Shown piece after piece: positions 27,001 to 35,390 of a DNA stretch of 64,000 nucleotides. Where the stretch lies: NCBI RefSeq assembly GCF_007827465.1, contig NZ_VISL01000001.1:439001-503000 (forward strand), given 5' to 3'. This DNA is from Dokdonia sp. Hel_I_53 (GTDB lineage: Bacteria; Bacteroidota; Bacteroidia; Flavobacteriales; Flavobacteriaceae). The notes under the pieces are model-generated. The model searched no databases, had not been told where the DNA came from, and worked only from the letters and a program-made list of their open reading frames with translations. The first letter of the stretch is position 1. Each line of letters begins with the position of its first letter. Made by a program: the position numbers and the translations under genes.

Positions 27001-27548
27001 AAACTTAATTGTAAATCTTGTTTATTGCGTATAATACGCATCCCACGACCTCCACCACCAGAGGCGGCTTTAAGCATTAAAGGATACCCTATTCTATTTG
27101 CTTCTTCAATTGCTATAGAAAGTGTGGTTAAGTCCATTTTATTACTTTCAATAATAGGGACCTTACACTTTTCTGCTACTTTTTTAGCTGTAATTTTATC
27201 ACCTAAGGCATCCATTACTTCTGGCTCTGGGCCTATAAAAATAATTCCATTTGCTGCACATTTGCGGGCAAATTCAGAATTTTCAGATAAAAATCCATAC
27301 CCAGGATGAATTGCGTCAACATTTTTCGCTTTAGCGAGATCAATAATTTGATCCATATCTAAATACGGCTTAAGCGGCTCATTATCATTACCTATCTGGT
27401 ACGCCTCATCGGCTTTGTGACGGTGCTGTGAGTACCTATCTTCATAGGTAAATATGGCGACAGTAGCTATATTGAGTTCTGTACACGCACGTAATACTCG
27501 TATGGCAATTTCACTACGGTTGGCAACTAAGACTTTTTTAATCTTCAT
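24096..27548 (-). CDS. pyc: Pyruvate carboxylase
   Basis: Single-chain biotin enzyme of 1150 residues making oxaloacetate from pyruvate and bicarbonate. ATG 27548 (MKIKKVLVANRSEIAIRVLRA) is preferred to a TTG four codons upstream. Domain order: biotin carboxylase with ATP-grasp loop KAASGGGGRGMRI and catalytic EVNPRIQVEHTVTE; carboxyltransferase barrel starting TDTTMRDAHQSLLATRMRT, with metal ligands in HLHTHDTS; central PYC domain; C-terminal biotinyl domain with Lys in IIEAMKMETTVTA. The full length with all domains indicates the one-subunit form. It has its own terminator. Anaplerotic role next to aconitase and beta-oxidation genes fits growth on two-carbon units and amino acids. Confidence 0.97.
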   Translation of the reverse strand: MKIKKVLVANRSEIAIRVLRACTELNIATVAIFTYEDRYSQHRHKADEAYQIGNDNEPLKPYLDMDQIIDLAKAKNVDAIHPGYGFLSENSEFARKCAANGIIFIGPEPEVMDALGDKITAKKVAEKCKVPIIESNKMDLTTLSIAIEEANRIGYPLMLKAASGGGGRGMRIIRNKQDLQLSFDSAKNEALNAFGDDTMFLEKYVENPKHIEVQIVADAHGNIRHLHERDCSVQRRHQKVVEMAPSFNVSKEVTTKLHEHAVAIAQEVNYNNIGTVEFLVDQEDNIFFIEVNPRIQVEHTVTEMVTGIDLVKSQIFIAGGYKLSDKQIKIYHQESIATYGYAIQCRLTTEDPKKNFTPDYGKITTYRSASGMGIRLDAGSIYQGYQVSPFFDSMLVKVSSHGRTLDGAIRKMVRALKEFRIRGVETNIHFLQNVIQHDTFRKGETTVNFIQNTPALFDIKLSQDRTSKVVQFLAEVSVNGNPDVKFEDKTKAFRAPVVPVFEKSAAFPKGTKDILTELGPEKFCKWLLDEKQIQYTDTTMRDAHQSLLATRMRTYDMLKVAESFAKNHANTFSMEVWGGATFDVCLRFLHESPWTRLRELRKAIPNILFQMLLRGSNGVGYKAYPDNLIEKFVTKSWENGVDVFRIFDSLNWVKAMEPSMNYVRKNTGGIAQAAMSYTGDILNTKQTKYNLEYYLQLAKDLENAGAHMIAIKDMAGLLKPYAATELVTALKETVNVPIHLHTHDTSSLQTATYLKAIEANVDVVDVALGGLSGLTSQPNFNAVVEMMKFQERDHQFDMKSLNQFSNFWEDTRELYYPFESGLKAGTAEVFQHEIPGGQYSNLRPQATALGLGDRFSEVKQMYAAVNKMFGNLVKVTPSSKVVGDMSIFMVTNNLTPEDVMQRGQEISFPESVINFFKGDLGQPVGGFPKELQKIILKNREAYSERPNAHLSPVDFDKEFEAFTSKFQKGFTRPLEMEDFLSYMLYPKVFEQAHENYKKYGNLALVPTTNFFYGMKLREEILIELEPGKTVIIKLLSISIPNDDGMRTVFFQVNGENRFVEILDASLNIKKEINQKIDPENEDQIGAPLQGLLYKVLVKKGQEVKENDPLFIIEAMKMETTVTAFKDGKVSAVILSEGEMVQQDDLVVTIS

Positions 27549-27592
27549 AATTGTTTTCAATGGTTTTACGAAAACGTTATCGTAAATGAATA

Positions 27593-27625
27593 TAAAAAAA
27601 GGTTACTTCTTATGGGAAGTAACCT
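27593..27625 (-). terminator. Rho-independent terminator of the beta-oxidation operon
   Basis: Stem AGGTTACTTC (27600-27609) with GAAGTAACCT (27616-27625). On the minus strand a run of seven Ts follows. It ends the operon begun by the MarR gene. Confidence 0.85.
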
Positions 27626-27641
27626 TTAGGCATTGTGACCG

Positions 27642-27663
27642 TTACGCTTTCGCGAAAGCGTAA
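27642..27663. repeat. Dispersed palindrome, copy 7 (intergenic)
   Basis: Core 27646-27659, perfect dyad 22 bp. It lies between the end of the acyl-CoA dehydrogenase gene and its terminator, so it is in the 3' untranslated region. Confidence 0.92.
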
Positions 27664-27707
27664 TTATCAGTTTGTACTTTGTATAGTTTATCTATCACAG
27701 TATTTGT

Positions 27708-29525
27708 TTAAGCATCATAACGATACTTGCCACTCTCTTCTAAGTCTGCAGCAATTGTATTTCTAAGTGCTACTACATTAGGCATATTTGCATACTTTGT
27801 AAATCGCTTAAGACCCATCAACATCATACGCTGTTCATCGCCTTCGGCAAAAGAAACAATAGCTTCTTTAGCCTTAGTAGAAATAATATCTACAGCATTA
27901 TATAAATACAATTGAGTCATTGCAATTTGCGCTTTTTGAGAATCCTCTCCAGAACGCTTTGCATTTTTCTCAGTGCGTAATAATGCACTTTCTGCCATAT
28001 ACACTTGAATAAGAATATCAGAGGCAGCCATTAATAATTGCTGGTGCTCCTCTAGTTGTGGTCCAAATTTCTGAACTGCACTACCTGCTACCATTAAGAA
28101 TACTTTCTTAAGTTTTCCTATCAATTCTTTTTCTTCTGCAAATAACTCACTGTAATCTGGTGTGTCAAAAGATGGAATACCCATTAATTCTTCTCCTACC
28201 GCTGTTGCTGGCCCTAGAAGATCTACATGACCTTTCATGGCTTTCTTTACAAGCATTCCTACAGCTAGCATACGGTTAATTTCATTGGTACCTTCGTAAA
28301 TACGAGCAATACGTGCATCACGCCATGCAGACTCCATTGGAGTATCTGCACTAAAGCCCATCCCACCAAAAATCTGTATACCTTCATCACTACAAGCTTG
28401 CACGTGCTCAGATACCGCTACTTTGAGAATAGAACATTCAATAGCATATTCTTCTACACCTTTGAGTTCTGCTTCTTGGTGAGTATTACCCGCTGCCTCA
28501 CGCATTGCAATACGGTCTTCAATGTTTTTTGCAGCACGATATGAAGCAGATTCATCTACATAAGCATTAGTCGCCATTGTAGCTAGTTTACTTTTTATTG
28601 CACCAAAGTTGATAATAGGTGTTTTAAACTGCACACGCTCTTTTGCATATGTGAGGGATTCATTAATCACACGACGTTGTGCTTCTAGACAAGCGGCAGC
28701 AAGTTTAATACGTCCTACATTTAATGCGTTCATGGCAATTTTAAACCCATTACCACGCTCAGAAAGCATATTTTCTACAGGAACCACGCAGTCATTAAAA
28801 AATACCTGACGGGTAGAAGAGGAATGTATTCCTAATTTCTTCTCTTCATCACCTAAAGTGATTCCATTAGAAGGATCATTCTCTACAATAAATCCTGTAA
28901 TATTCTTATCATCTTCGATACGTGCAAATACGATAAAGAGATTACAAAAACCAGCATTAGAAATCCACATTTTCTGTCCAGAAATCTTATACGATTTGCC
29001 ATCTTCAGATAAAACAGCTTTCGTTTTACCAGAGTTTGCATCAGATCCAGCTCCTGGCTCTGTTAAACAGTATGCACCAAACCACTCACCTGTAGCAAGT
29101 TTAGGTACGTATTTCATTTTCTGCTCTTCGTTACCGTAAAGGGTAATAGGCATTGTTCCGATACCTGTATGTGCTCCAAATGCTGTACTAAAAGAACCAG
29201 TTGCTCCAGAAATATAGTCACAAACAAGCATTGTAGACACAAAGCCCATTCCTAATCCATCATATTTTTCTGGTACTGCTACACCTAATAACCCAAGTTC
29301 ACCTGCTTTACGCATTGTTTCTTCAGTGTAGGCATAATCTTTTTGTTCAAATCGCTCCCAGTGTGCCCATAACTCACGATCTACAAACTCTTTTGTAGAT
29401 TCACGCATCATGCGCTGCTCTTCATTAAAGTCTTCCATTGTGAAAACATCTTCACAAGCGGTTTCCTTTACAAGAAACTGACCTCCACGTAGTATATCTT
29501 TTTGTTCTGCTGCTTCTGTGCTCAT
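27708..29525 (-). CDS. Acyl-CoA dehydrogenase
   Basis: FAD enzyme of 605 residues for the first oxidation step of beta-oxidation. It is longer than short-chain types (about 380) because of a C-terminal extension of about 200 helical residues, as in very-long-chain acyl-CoA dehydrogenases. Motifs: WFGAYCLTEPGAGSDANSGKTKA (FAD and substrate loop), MWISNAGFCNLFIVFAR, and the second signature QIFGGMGFSADTPMESAWRDARIARIYEGTNEI with the catalytic Glu in YEGTNEI. Last gene of the operon, 50 bases after the thiolase, with a degenerate palindrome in the gap and a terminator downstream. Confidence 0.95.
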   Translation of the reverse strand: MSTEAAEQKDILRGGQFLVKETACEDVFTMEDFNEEQRMMRESTKEFVDRELWAHWERFEQKDYAYTEETMRKAGELGLLGVAVPEKYDGLGMGFVSTMLVCDYISGATGSFSTAFGAHTGIGTMPITLYGNEEQKMKYVPKLATGEWFGAYCLTEPGAGSDANSGKTKAVLSEDGKSYKISGQKMWISNAGFCNLFIVFARIEDDKNITGFIVENDPSNGITLGDEEKKLGIHSSSTRQVFFNDCVVPVENMLSERGNGFKIAMNALNVGRIKLAAACLEAQRRVINESLTYAKERVQFKTPIINFGAIKSKLATMATNAYVDESASYRAAKNIEDRIAMREAAGNTHQEAELKGVEEYAIECSILKVAVSEHVQACSDEGIQIFGGMGFSADTPMESAWRDARIARIYEGTNEINRMLAVGMLVKKAMKGHVDLLGPATAVGEELMGIPSFDTPDYSELFAEEKELIGKLKKVFLMVAGSAVQKFGPQLEEHQQLLMAASDILIQVYMAESALLRTEKNAKRSGEDSQKAQIAMTQLYLYNAVDIISTKAKEAIVSFAEGDEQRMMLMGLKRFTKYANMPNVVALRNTIAADLEESGKYRYDA

Positions 29526-29545
29526 TTTTTATTGGTATTTAATTC

Positions 29546-29559
29546 GCTTTCGCTAAAAT
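29546..29559. repeat. Degenerate copy of the dispersed palindrome
   Basis: GCTTTCGCTAAAAT, three mismatches to the core, in the 50-base gap between the thiolase and acyl-CoA dehydrogenase genes. Possibly a decayed copy. Confidence 0.4.
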
Positions 29560-29575
29560 TTTAGTTTGTATTCAA

Positions 29576-30766
29576 TTATTTAAGGAATTCATAAATCCCA
29601 GCTGCTCCTTGACCTGTACCTACACACATTGTAACCATACCGTATTTACCAGTCATATCACGCTTGCGCATCTCGTCAAAGAGTTGAACAGATAATTTTG
29701 CTCCCGTACATCCTAATGGGTGACCAAGGGCTATAGCCCCTCCGTTTACATTTACGATATCTTGATTAAGATCTAGCTCTCTCATCACCGCTAATGATTG
29801 TGAAGCAAAAGCTTCATTAAGCTCAATTAATTCAATATCCTTTTGCTGTAGTCCTGCTTGCTTCAAAGCTTTTGGAATGGCAGCTACAGGACCTATTCCC
29901 ATAATTCTAGGTGGTACACCTGCTGCAGCATAATTTACCATACGTGCAATAGGCTCAAGATTTAATTCTTTTACCATTTCCTCACTCATCACAAGTACAA
30001 AAGCAGCACCATCACTCATTTGTGATGAGTTACCCGCAGTTACACTTCCGTTTGCGGCAAAAACAGGTCTTAATTTATTAAGTACAGCAGTATTAGTTCC
30101 AGCACGTGGACCTTCGTCCTTAGTTACTGTATAAGAGCGTGTATCTTTCTTACCATTTGCGTTGATAAAATTTTCATCCACTTTAATTGGTACAATCTGA
30201 TCTTGAAAACGATCTTCTGCAAGTGCTTTTAAGGCTTTAACATGGGAGTTGTAAGCAAATTCATCTTGATCTTCGCGAGATACATTAAATTCATTTGCAA
30301 CAGCCTCAGCCGTGTTTCCCATTCCCCAGTAATAATCTTCATGGCCACCTTTTACAATGTCGTAGTTCAATTCTGGTTTGAAACCTGTCATAGGAACAGA
30401 TGACATAGACTCTGCTCCACCAGCTATGATACAGTCTCCCATACCCGCTTGTATTTTTGCAACTGCCATACCAATAGTTTCTATTCCTGACGAACAAAAA
30501 CGGTTTACCGTTACCCCAGGAACATCAACAATATCTAATCCCATTAGAGAGATAAGACGTGCCATATTTAATCCTTGAGATCCTTCTGGCATTGCGTTAC
30601 CTACAATCACATCATCGATGCGCTTCTTATCAAAATTAGGTAGCTCGTTCATCATATATTCGATGGTTTCTGCTGCTAATTCGTCTGCTCTTTTGAATCT
30701 GAATACGCCTTTGGGTGCTTTCCCAACGGCCGTTCTATATGCTTTAACTATATAAGCTGTTTTCAT
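29576..30766 (-). CDS. fadA: Acetyl-CoA C-acyltransferase (3-ketoacyl-CoA thiolase)
   Basis: Thiolase of 396 residues that splits 3-ketoacyl-CoA with CoA. Active residues: Cys in VNRFCSSGIETI, His in LNEAFASQSLAVMRELDL...GGAIALGHPLGCTG, and the second Cys in VTMCVGTGQGAAGIYEFL. Usual length. It follows the FadB-like gene by 12 bases and precedes acyl-CoA dehydrogenase. The symbol is by function and operon position, not by direct comparison. Confidence 0.95.
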   Translation of the reverse strand: MKTAYIVKAYRTAVGKAPKGVFRFKRADELAAETIEYMMNELPNFDKKRIDDVIVGNAMPEGSQGLNMARLISLMGLDIVDVPGVTVNRFCSSGIETIGMAVAKIQAGMGDCIIAGGAESMSSVPMTGFKPELNYDIVKGGHEDYYWGMGNTAEAVANEFNVSREDQDEFAYNSHVKALKALAEDRFQDQIVPIKVDENFINANGKKDTRSYTVTKDEGPRAGTNTAVLNKLRPVFAANGSVTAGNSSQMSDGAAFVLVMSEEMVKELNLEPIARMVNYAAAGVPPRIMGIGPVAAIPKALKQAGLQQKDIELIELNEAFASQSLAVMRELDLNQDIVNVNGGAIALGHPLGCTGAKLSVQLFDEMRKRDMTGKYGMVTMCVGTGQGAAGIYEFLK

Positions 30767-30778
30767 AGTTTCTTTTTC

Positions 30779-33187
30779 TTAATTTCTTAAAGGCTTTCCT
30801 TTTTTCAACATGTGCTCAAGACGCTCTAGCGTTTTACGCTCACCTGTAAGCGACAAAAATGCTTCACGTTCTAGATCTAGTAGGTACTGCTCAGATACTT
30901 TAGTAGGCTCTGATAGATCTCCACCCGCCATTACGTATGCTAGTTTATCTGCAATCTTACGGTCATGCTCAGAGATATAGTGACTTGCTTGCATAGAATC
31001 TGTTCCTACTAAGAACATACCTAGTGCTTGTTTTCCTAACACAAGTACATCATTGCGTTTTACTGGCTGTGTATAACCTTGGTCTGCCATCTGTTTAGCA
31101 ATAGCTTTTGCAGTTGCAATCTGTCGGTTCTTATTTACTACGACTATATCTTTACCAGGTTTTAAAATATTAGTATCATAAGCTTCATATGCAGAAGTAG
31201 ACACTTTTGCCATACCGATAGTTAAAAAGTGCTCTTGAAGTACATTTAATTGTACATCTCCTTTGTCAAACCTGTCTGAAGCTCTCAAAGCCATTTCCTT
31301 AGAACCGCCACCGCCAGGAATCACTCCAACGCCAAATTCAACCAGTCCTATATATGATTCTGCTGCTGCAACCACTCGGTCTGCATGTAATGTCATCTCA
31401 CATCCACCACCTAAGGTCATTCCATGAGGAGCAACTACAGTTGGGATTGCAGAGTAGCGCAAACGCATACAGCTATCTTGAAAATATTTGATTGCAGCAT
31501 TGAGCTCATCATATTCCTGCTCAACTGCCATCATAAAAATCATCCCAATATTTGCACCAACAGAGAAGTTAGGTCCTTGGTTACCTACCACTAGTCCAGC
31601 GAAATCTTTTTCGGCAAGATCAATTGCTTTGTTAAGACCAGCGAGTACGTCACCACCTATTGAATTCATTTTAGATTGGAATTCCACATTAAGAATACCA
31701 TCTCCTAAATCTTGTACAGAAACACCTGAGTTTTTAAATACCTCTGTGTTTTTACGTATATTATCTAAGATGATGAAGCTGTCTTGTCCTGGTATTTTAG
31801 TTTCCGCTTTCGCGAAAGCGTCCCAGAAATAAGTAGCGCCTTCTTTAATAGAGTAAAAGCTCTTTCTTCCAGAATCTAACATTTCAGTAACCCATGAAGC
31901 AGGTTCAAGACCCTCAGCTATCATAAGCTCAATACCTTTATCTACACCAATGGCATCCCAAATCTGGAATGGTCCGTGTTCCCAACCAAAACCAGCTCTC
32001 ATAGCGTCATCTATTTTATAGAGCTCATCTGTAATTTCTGGAATTCTGTTTTGCACATAAGCAAAAAGGTGAGCAAAAGATTTTCGGTAAAATTCTCCTG
32101 CTTTATCTTTTCCTTTAATAAGTACTGGAAAACGATCTGCTACCTTATCTATCGTTTTTGTTAATTCTAACGTGGCAAATTTTGCACGCTTACCTTCACG
32201 ATATTCTAATGTATCTAGGTCTAATGAAAGAATCTCAGTCTTTCCTTTATCATTTTTGGTCTTCTTGTAAAAACCTTGGCCAGTTTTTGAACCTAGCCAT
32301 TTGTTTTCCATCATTGTTTCAATGAAACCTGGTAAGGCAAATAATTCCTTACGCTCATCATCTGGACAATTTTCTGCAATACCGTTTGCAACATGAACAA
32401 GTGTATCTAAACCAACAACGTCTACCGTGCGGAAGGTTGCAGATTTAGGACGACCTATAACAGGTCCAGTAAGTTTATCAACCTCTTCAATAGTCATTCC
32501 CATATCCTTCACGGTGTGGAAAAGTGACATAATAGAGAAAATACCAATACGGTTTCCAATGAATGCTGGTGTGTCTTTTGCAACAACAGAAGTTTTACCT
32601 AAGAATTTCTCACCATACTCATTTAGGAAATCTAAAACCTCTTGGTCTGTTTTAGGACCAGGAATGATTTCAAATAATTGTAAATAACGTGCTGGGTTAA
32701 AGAAGTGCGTCCCACAGAAGTGTTTTTGGAAATCTTCACTACGACCCTCAGACATGAATTTAATAGGAATACCAGATGTATTTGAAGTAATGAGCGTACC
32801 TGGAGTTCTATGTTTCTCAAGGTTTTCAAATACTTGCTTTTTGATATCAAGTCTTTCAACTACCACTTCTATAATCCAATCTACATCTTTAACCTTTGAA
32901 ATATCATCTTCAAGATTTCCCGTAGTTATACGATTTGCAAAAGATTGACTGTAAATAGGAGAAGGCTTACTCTTTAATGCCGCAGTAAGTGCATCATTTA
33001 CAATTCGGTTACGTACTACCTTATCTTCTAAGGTAAGACCTTTTGCTTTTTCTTTGTCGTTTAGTTCGCGTGGTACAATGTCCAATAATAGCACATCAAC
33101 ACCAATATTTGCAAAATGACAAGCAATACCGCTTCCCATTATTCCACTACCGATGACGGCTACTTTTCTTATTCTTCTTTTTGCCAT
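30779..33187 (-). CDS. fadB: 3-Hydroxyacyl-CoA dehydrogenase / enoyl-CoA hydratase, FadB-like
   Basis: Bifunctional beta-oxidation enzyme of 802 residues. The order is dehydrogenase first, hydratase last, opposite to E. coli FadB: NAD loop KVAVIGSGIMGSGIACHFANIGVDVLLLDI, HFFNPARYLQLFEIIPG, then a C-terminal crotonase domain (NFSVGANIGMIFMMAVE, MTLGGGCEMTLHADRVVAAAESYIGLVEFGVGVIPGGGGSKEMALR). The oxyanion-hole and acid residues lie in GGGCEM and VEFGVGVIPGGGG. A palindrome copy supplies AFAKA at about residues 458-462 (YFWDAFAKAETKIPGQDSF), at the junction of the two halves. Its stop-start overlaps the MarR gene by one base. Confidence 0.95.
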   Translation of the reverse strand: MAKRRIRKVAVIGSGIMGSGIACHFANIGVDVLLLDIVPRELNDKEKAKGLTLEDKVVRNRIVNDALTAALKSKPSPIYSQSFANRITTGNLEDDISKVKDVDWIIEVVVERLDIKKQVFENLEKHRTPGTLITSNTSGIPIKFMSEGRSEDFQKHFCGTHFFNPARYLQLFEIIPGPKTDQEVLDFLNEYGEKFLGKTSVVAKDTPAFIGNRIGIFSIMSLFHTVKDMGMTIEEVDKLTGPVIGRPKSATFRTVDVVGLDTLVHVANGIAENCPDDERKELFALPGFIETMMENKWLGSKTGQGFYKKTKNDKGKTEILSLDLDTLEYREGKRAKFATLELTKTIDKVADRFPVLIKGKDKAGEFYRKSFAHLFAYVQNRIPEITDELYKIDDAMRAGFGWEHGPFQIWDAIGVDKGIELMIAEGLEPASWVTEMLDSGRKSFYSIKEGATYFWDAFAKAETKIPGQDSFIILDNIRKNTEVFKNSGVSVQDLGDGILNVEFQSKMNSIGGDVLAGLNKAIDLAEKDFAGLVVGNQGPNFSVGANIGMIFMMAVEQEYDELNAAIKYFQDSCMRLRYSAIPTVVAPHGMTLGGGCEMTLHADRVVAAAESYIGLVEFGVGVIPGGGGSKEMALRASDRFDKGDVQLNVLQEHFLTIGMAKVSTSAYEAYDTNILKPGKDIVVVNKNRQIATAKAIAKQMADQGYTQPVKRNDVLVLGKQALGMFLVGTDSMQASHYISEHDRKIADKLAYVMAGGDLSEPTKVSEQYLLDLEREAFLSLTGERKTLERLEHMLKKGKPLRN
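31805..31820. repeat. Dispersed palindrome, copy 8 (in FadB-like gene)
   Basis: Core 31806-31819, dyad 16 bp. Read on the minus strand as AFAKA in the linker between domains. Confidence 0.9.
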
Positions 33188-33642
33188 TATTTTAGTATAG
33201 TTTCTTTTTGGTTAAATACTCTTCTGTTTTGAATGAGATCATTAATAACATCAATTACCTCATAAAAATGATTTACTTTTTCTTCTGAAATATTATTTCT
33301 AACTGCTGCGTTAAATGTTTTAACTCTGCTTTTTGAAAAATCTCTTTTTTCGATTCCAAATTCAGTTAAATGAATTAGAACACCTCTTCCATCTGCTGGA
33401 TTAGGTTTACGGACTATAAGCCCTCTTTCTTCCATAGTTTTAAGTGTTCGAGAAAGGGAAGTAGCTTCCATACCCATTTTAGGTCCTAGTGCTGTAGAGG
33501 GAGTTCCTTCATCTGGGTCAATACTGAGAAGTGCAAATCCTACTGCCATTGTCGTATCAAATTGAGCAGCTTGCTCATTATACATTTTCATTACCGCTTG
33601 CCAAGTAGCCCGTAAACAGTAATCGATAGTTTTATCTTTCAT
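33187..33642 (-). CDS. MarR family transcriptional regulator of beta-oxidation genes
   Basis: Winged-helix regulator of 151 residues. The fold is seen as TMAVGFALLSIDPDEGTPSTALGPKMGMEATSLSRTLKTMEERGLIVRKPNPADGRGVLIHLTEFG, where SLSRTLKTMEERGLI is the recognition helix and PADGRGV the wing. First gene of the operon with FadB-like, thiolase and acyl-CoA dehydrogenase genes, so it likely senses an acyl-CoA and controls its own operon. A perfect 12-bp palindrome 43 bases upstream is the best operator candidate. The ligand and operator are inferred. Confidence 0.9.
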   Translation of the reverse strand: MKDKTIDYCLRATWQAVMKMYNEQAAQFDTTMAVGFALLSIDPDEGTPSTALGPKMGMEATSLSRTLKTMEERGLIVRKPNPADGRGVLIHLTEFGIEKRDFSKSRVKTFNAAVRNNISEEKVNHFYEVIDVINDLIQNRRVFNQKETILK

Positions 33643-33990
33643 AAACTAAATACAGAAATAGAATGTAAAGATACATAAATTTGTTATGCATGCATAGTAC
33701 CTAAGTTTATTTTTTAGTAAGATATTGAGAATGTGGGAATTTGATTGTAAAAAAAATAATAAATGTTTAAATTTAGAGGTGATTTAATACAGATATGAAA
33801 ATTAGATACATTGTAATGAACCATCAAATTCAATGTGTTTTAGTTAAATTCAAAAATTTTACCTTCATGGTGTCTGATAAGACTATCAAATTATTTAATA
33901 ACGTTAACATCCTTTAAGAAAACAGCATACCTTTGACATAGATTTAGGAATAGTTCAACTTAAAAATCCAAAATCTTTAAAAATTCGCCA
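33643..33990. other. Divergent intergenic region, beta-oxidation operon / histidine kinase
   Basis: These 348 bases separate the divergent MarR and histidine kinase genes. The TATGCATGCATA palindrome lies near the MarR side. No TAnnTTTG element matches exactly on either strand; TATCTTTA at about 33668-33675 on the minus strand is the nearest. The rest is very AT-rich with no ORF of interest. Confidence 0.5.
33685..33696. promoter_or_regulatory. Candidate MarR operator TATGCATGCATA
   Basis: Perfect 12-bp palindrome 43 bases upstream of the MarR start, the position where an autoregulatory MarR operator would be expected. Its size and symmetry fit a dimeric winged-helix protein. Binding is inferred. 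Confidence 0.5.
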
Positions 33991-35193
33991 ATGATTTCTC
34001 CTGTAACACCCTATAATGAGAATGATCGCCTAAGGAAATTACATAGTTTAGAGATTCTTGATACCTCTGAAGATATCGATTATGATCACATTACACTATT
34101 AGCGTCTTATATTAGCAAGATGCCAGTAGCCTTGATTACTTTAGTAGATAAAGACAGACAATGGTTTAAATCGAAAGTAGGTCTTACAGCTTGCGAAACG
34201 ACAAGAGATAGTTCATTTTGTGGACATGCTATACTAAACCCGCAAGAGATTTTAATTATTCCTGATGCACGTAAAGACTTGCGCTTTGTAGATAACCCAC
34301 TCACGAAACTTGATAAGCCCGTTATTTTCTATGCAGGTGTACCATTACTTACTAAAGAGGGGCTAGCAATGGGTTCACTTTGTGTGATTGATCACAAGCC
34401 TAATAAGCTTAATGAACAACAACTTAGTGCTTTAAAAAACCTTGGAAAACAAGTAGAACGTCTTTTTGAACTTCGTTTTTTAAATAAAGAATTACAGGCT
34501 ACAAAAGAGAGCTTGATTACTCATAATGATTTACTAAAAGATTTTGCAGGGACCGTGTCACATGATTTAAAAATGCCACTTGCAAATTTAATAATTACAT
34601 CAGATATTCTAAAAAAGAAGTATGATACTCAACTAGATGATAGTGGAAAAAAGTATCTTAATTATCTCAAAAAATCCTCGTTATCAATGAGTACGTATAT
34701 AACAAATATACTAGCTCATTACGAAAGTTCTGCTTATAATAAATCTGATACACATAGTTTTCAGCTCAATGACATGTTAGAAGATCTTGTAGACCTTTTA
34801 GACATCAAATTTGAGTGTGAAGTCCACCTTCCTGAAGAGAATTTTGAAATAAAATGTAACCGTACAGCATTAGAACAAATTTTTCTTAACCTTATCGGCA
34901 ATAGTTTAAAATACAATGACAAAGAACACACGGTGATAAAAATTAATGCAGAAGAGAAAAAGAATCTATATCAGTTTAGTATTGAGGATAATGGAAGGGG
35001 TATTGAAAAAGAGAAAGTTGAAAGTATTTTTTCACTCTTTAGTACTATAGGGCATTTGGATCGTAATGGAGAAAAAGGTCATGGGATAGGACTATCAACA
35101 GTTCAAAAGCTAGTAAACACATTAGGTGGAACTATCAAAGTGTCTTCAGATTTAGGCTCCTATACCGAGTTTATATTTACAATTGCGAAGTAA
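33991..35193 (+). CDS. GAF-domain sensor histidine kinase
   Basis: Cytoplasmic sensor kinase of 400 residues with no membrane helices. The N-terminal GAF domain spans about residues 20-165 (PVALITLVDKDRQWFKS, FCGHAIL, FYAGVPLLTKEGLAMGSLCVIDH). The dimerisation and phosphotransfer domain has H-box TVSHDLKMPLANL with phospho-acceptor His191. The ATPase domain has the N-box IFLNLIGNSLKYND, DNGRGIEKEKVESIFSLF and GHGIGLSTVQKLV. No response regulator is adjacent, so it is an orphan kinase; the signal is unknown. Start ATG 33991. Confidence 0.93.
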   Translation: MISPVTPYNENDRLRKLHSLEILDTSEDIDYDHITLLASYISKMPVALITLVDKDRQWFKSKVGLTACETTRDSSFCGHAILNPQEILIIPDARKDLRFVDNPLTKLDKPVIFYAGVPLLTKEGLAMGSLCVIDHKPNKLNEQQLSALKNLGKQVERLFELRFLNKELQATKESLITHNDLLKDFAGTVSHDLKMPLANLIITSDILKKKYDTQLDDSGKKYLNYLKKSSLSMSTYITNILAHYESSAYNKSDTHSFQLNDMLEDLVDLLDIKFECEVHLPEENFEIKCNRTALEQIFLNLIGNSLKYNDKEHTVIKINAEEKKNLYQFSIEDNGRGIEKEKVESIFSLFSTIGHLDRNGEKGHGIGLSTVQKLVNTLGGTIKVSSDLGSYTEFIFTIAK

Positions 35194-35390
35194 GTTACTT
35201 ACGCGATTTTTTTAGTAGCGTTCAGAATTAATATCTCTTTGCGAATTTTCACTATACATAATAGACTAAAGATTTAAGTTATTCAATCTATCAGTTATAA
35301 TAAAGTTAACAGTAGTGATAGACCGCTGTTATAAAGTTATTTTTACGACATAAAAATACTTTATTTAACTCATTATATACTATTTGTTCT

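Noticed and set aside
27325..27345. A further palindrome copy in pyc (CGCTTTAGCGAG)
   Set aside because: The core is different and it codes for ordinary sequence (DLAKAKNVD) in a conserved part of biotin carboxylase.
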